Below are positions 24,303-25,201 of a stretch of DNA of 25,201 bases, piece by piece. The notes beneath the pieces were generated by a model that made no database searches, was not told the origin of the DNA, and saw only the letters and a list, made by a program, of their open reading frames with translations. The stretch covers positions 1-25,201 of the forward strand of contig NZ_JOIU01000048.1 in the NCBI RefSeq assembly GCF_000720135.1, in the 5' to 3' direction. The first letter of the stretch is position 1; each line of letters begins with the position of its first letter. The stretch comes from Streptomyces sp. NRRL S-1022. Lineage in GTDB: Bacteria; Actinomycetota; Actinomycetes; Streptomycetales; Streptomycetaceae. The translations under genes were made by a program, and so were the position numbers.

Positions 24303-25201
24303 ATGGCTGTGCATCAACTTCCCGGTGTCGAGCGGGAGTTCGCGAGCTACCTGGACGCCTTACTGGCGCGCCTGGACCCGCACGGCGGCTGGAGCGGGGT
24401 GTTCTGGCGGCGCGACCCCGACGGCATGCGGGCCTGCCTGGACGGGCGCGAGGTGCCGCCGTGGGACGTGGTGGAGGCGCTGCTGGGGGATCTCGGCGTG
24501 GCGTACGGCCCCGCCGCCGCGGCGGCCGAGCGGGAACGGGCCCGCGCGCTGCACGCCGCCGCGCTCACCGCGTTCGACGCCCGTCCCGGCGCCCGGGACG
24601 CGCTGGCCGACCGGCTCGACGTCCTGCTCCGCGAGCAGCGTTACGCCGCGGAACGCCAGGCCGAACTGACCCGCCTGCTGTCCGCGCCGGTGTCCGGGCA
24701 GCAGGCCGAGTCCCTCCGCCTCGACCTCGCCTGGGCCCGCGACGACCACGCCCGCGCCACGGCCCGCTGCACCGAACTCCGCACCCGCCTGGACCGACTC
24801 GACCGCGAACGCGGGCCGGGAAGGGAACGCGGGGGCACGGGCTCCGGGGCACCGCCCGGGGGAGAGGGCCGTGGGACAGCACCTGGGCGGGGGAGTGCCG
24901 GGACAGGGCCTGGGGGACGGGGCGCCGGGGCGCCGCCCGGGCGGGAGAGCGGCTGGGCGGAGCCCGGGGGAGGGGCCGCCGGGGCGGCGCGCACCGACCG
25001 GCCTCCCCGGCCCGCCGCCCCACCGCCGCCGGCCGCGCCCGCCGGTGCAGGGTCCGCCGGTACCGCGTCCGGCGGGCGGTCGGGGCGAGGGGGCGGTGGT
25101 TCCGGCGAGTTGCCGGAGGAGGGAGTGCCTGCTGCCGGGGCTGCGCCTGTTGCCTGGTCCCCGGAGCGCCCTGGGGCACCTGCCGGCCCGCCTGCTCGTG
25201 C
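24303..25201 (+). CDS. Conserved Streptomyces hypothetical protein, runs off the window
   Basis: At least 299 codons, open to the window edge without a stop. The N-terminal globular part (1-75) contains FASYLDALLARLDPHGGWSG and LDGREVPPWDVVEALLGDLG. Residues about 75-175 form a charged coiled coil with ERQAELTRLLSAPVSGQQAE. From about 178 on it is Gly/Pro/Ala-rich low complexity. The start is ATG 24303 behind GGGAGCGGGG. Codon 20 is TTA, rare in Streptomyces and read by the bldA tRNA, so translation may depend on development. There is no membrane segment or enzyme motif. Similar uncharacterised proteins are common in the genus. The 3' end is outside the window. Confidence 0.8.
   Translation, partial: MAVHQLPGVEREFASYLDALLARLDPHGGWSGVFWRRDPDGMRACLDGREVPPWDVVEALLGDLGVAYGPAAAAAERERARALHAAALTAFDARPGARDALADRLDVLLREQRYAAERQAELTRLLSAPVSGQQAESLRLDLAWARDDHARATARCTELRTRLDRLDRERGPGRERGGTGSGAPPGGEGRGTAPGRGSAGTGPGGRGAGAPPGRESGWAEPGGGAAGAARTDRPPRPAAPPPPAAPAGAGSAGTASGGRSGRGGGGSGELPEEGVPAAGAAPVAWSPERPGAPAGPPAR

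Overview
The window is high-GC DNA with the codon use, Shine-Dalgarno signals and gene families of a Streptomyces or close relative: a TipA-type MerR regulator, SpoIIE/HATPase/STAS partner-switching proteins, an ANTAR protein, a fused PcaL, a DesA3-type desaturase pair, and map next to a small XRE regulator. The species cannot be fixed from the sequence alone.

Two kinds of DNA are present. About 0.9-12.2 kb is accessory-like, with working genes separated by debris. It holds short remnants of three transposase families (IS1380-like, IS3-like, IS110-like), several truncated or frameshifted genes (an ANTAR regulator, a CxxC protein, a MOSC tail, a winged-helix fragment, two N-terminally truncated hypotheticals) and gene-poor gaps. 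From about 12.2 kb to the end it is compact and looks like core chromosome.

Layout. 0.1-0.9 kb: TipA-like regulator. 1.3-5.0 kb: signalling island with a GAF-SpoIIE phosphatase, a small unknown protein, an RsbW-like ATPase, a divergent STAS antagonist and a frameshifted ANTAR protein. A sigma-B-like promoter motif precedes the ATPase gene. 5.0-7.3 kb: IS3 debris and broken genes. 7.3-10.8 kb: acyl desaturase plus its ferredoxin-reductase-type partner, tightly coupled and divergent from a PucR/CdaR-type regulator. 10.8-12.2 kb: MOSC tail, a truncated coiled-coil protein and an IS110 C-terminal fragment abutting pcaL. 12.2-15.8 kb: pcaL, an MBL-fold protein, exonuclease III, a conserved small protein and a 69-aa ORF. 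15.9-18.3 kb: secreted CocE/X-Pro peptidase-like hydrolase and a membrane-anchored unknown, both leftward. 18.4-20.2 kb: secreted gamma-glutamyltranspeptidase. 20.2-23.9 kb: a second-type ClpC ATPase with a repetitive tail and a type I methionine aminopeptidase, leftward. 23.9-25.2 kb: small XRE regulator and a conserved coiled-coil/Gly-Pro-rich protein running off the window.

I do not see a clearly new multi-gene defence or biosynthetic system. The points most worth a second look are: PcaL with Ala in place of the catalytic Ser; the partner-switching island with a sigma-B-like promoter and a broken ANTAR member; the divergent, apparently leaderless map/XRE promoter; the dense TTAC/GTAA half-site cluster upstream of the secreted peptidase; the membrane-anchored GGP-x-SN protein; and the 33-bp minisatellite that encodes the Clp tail at a convergent gene junction.
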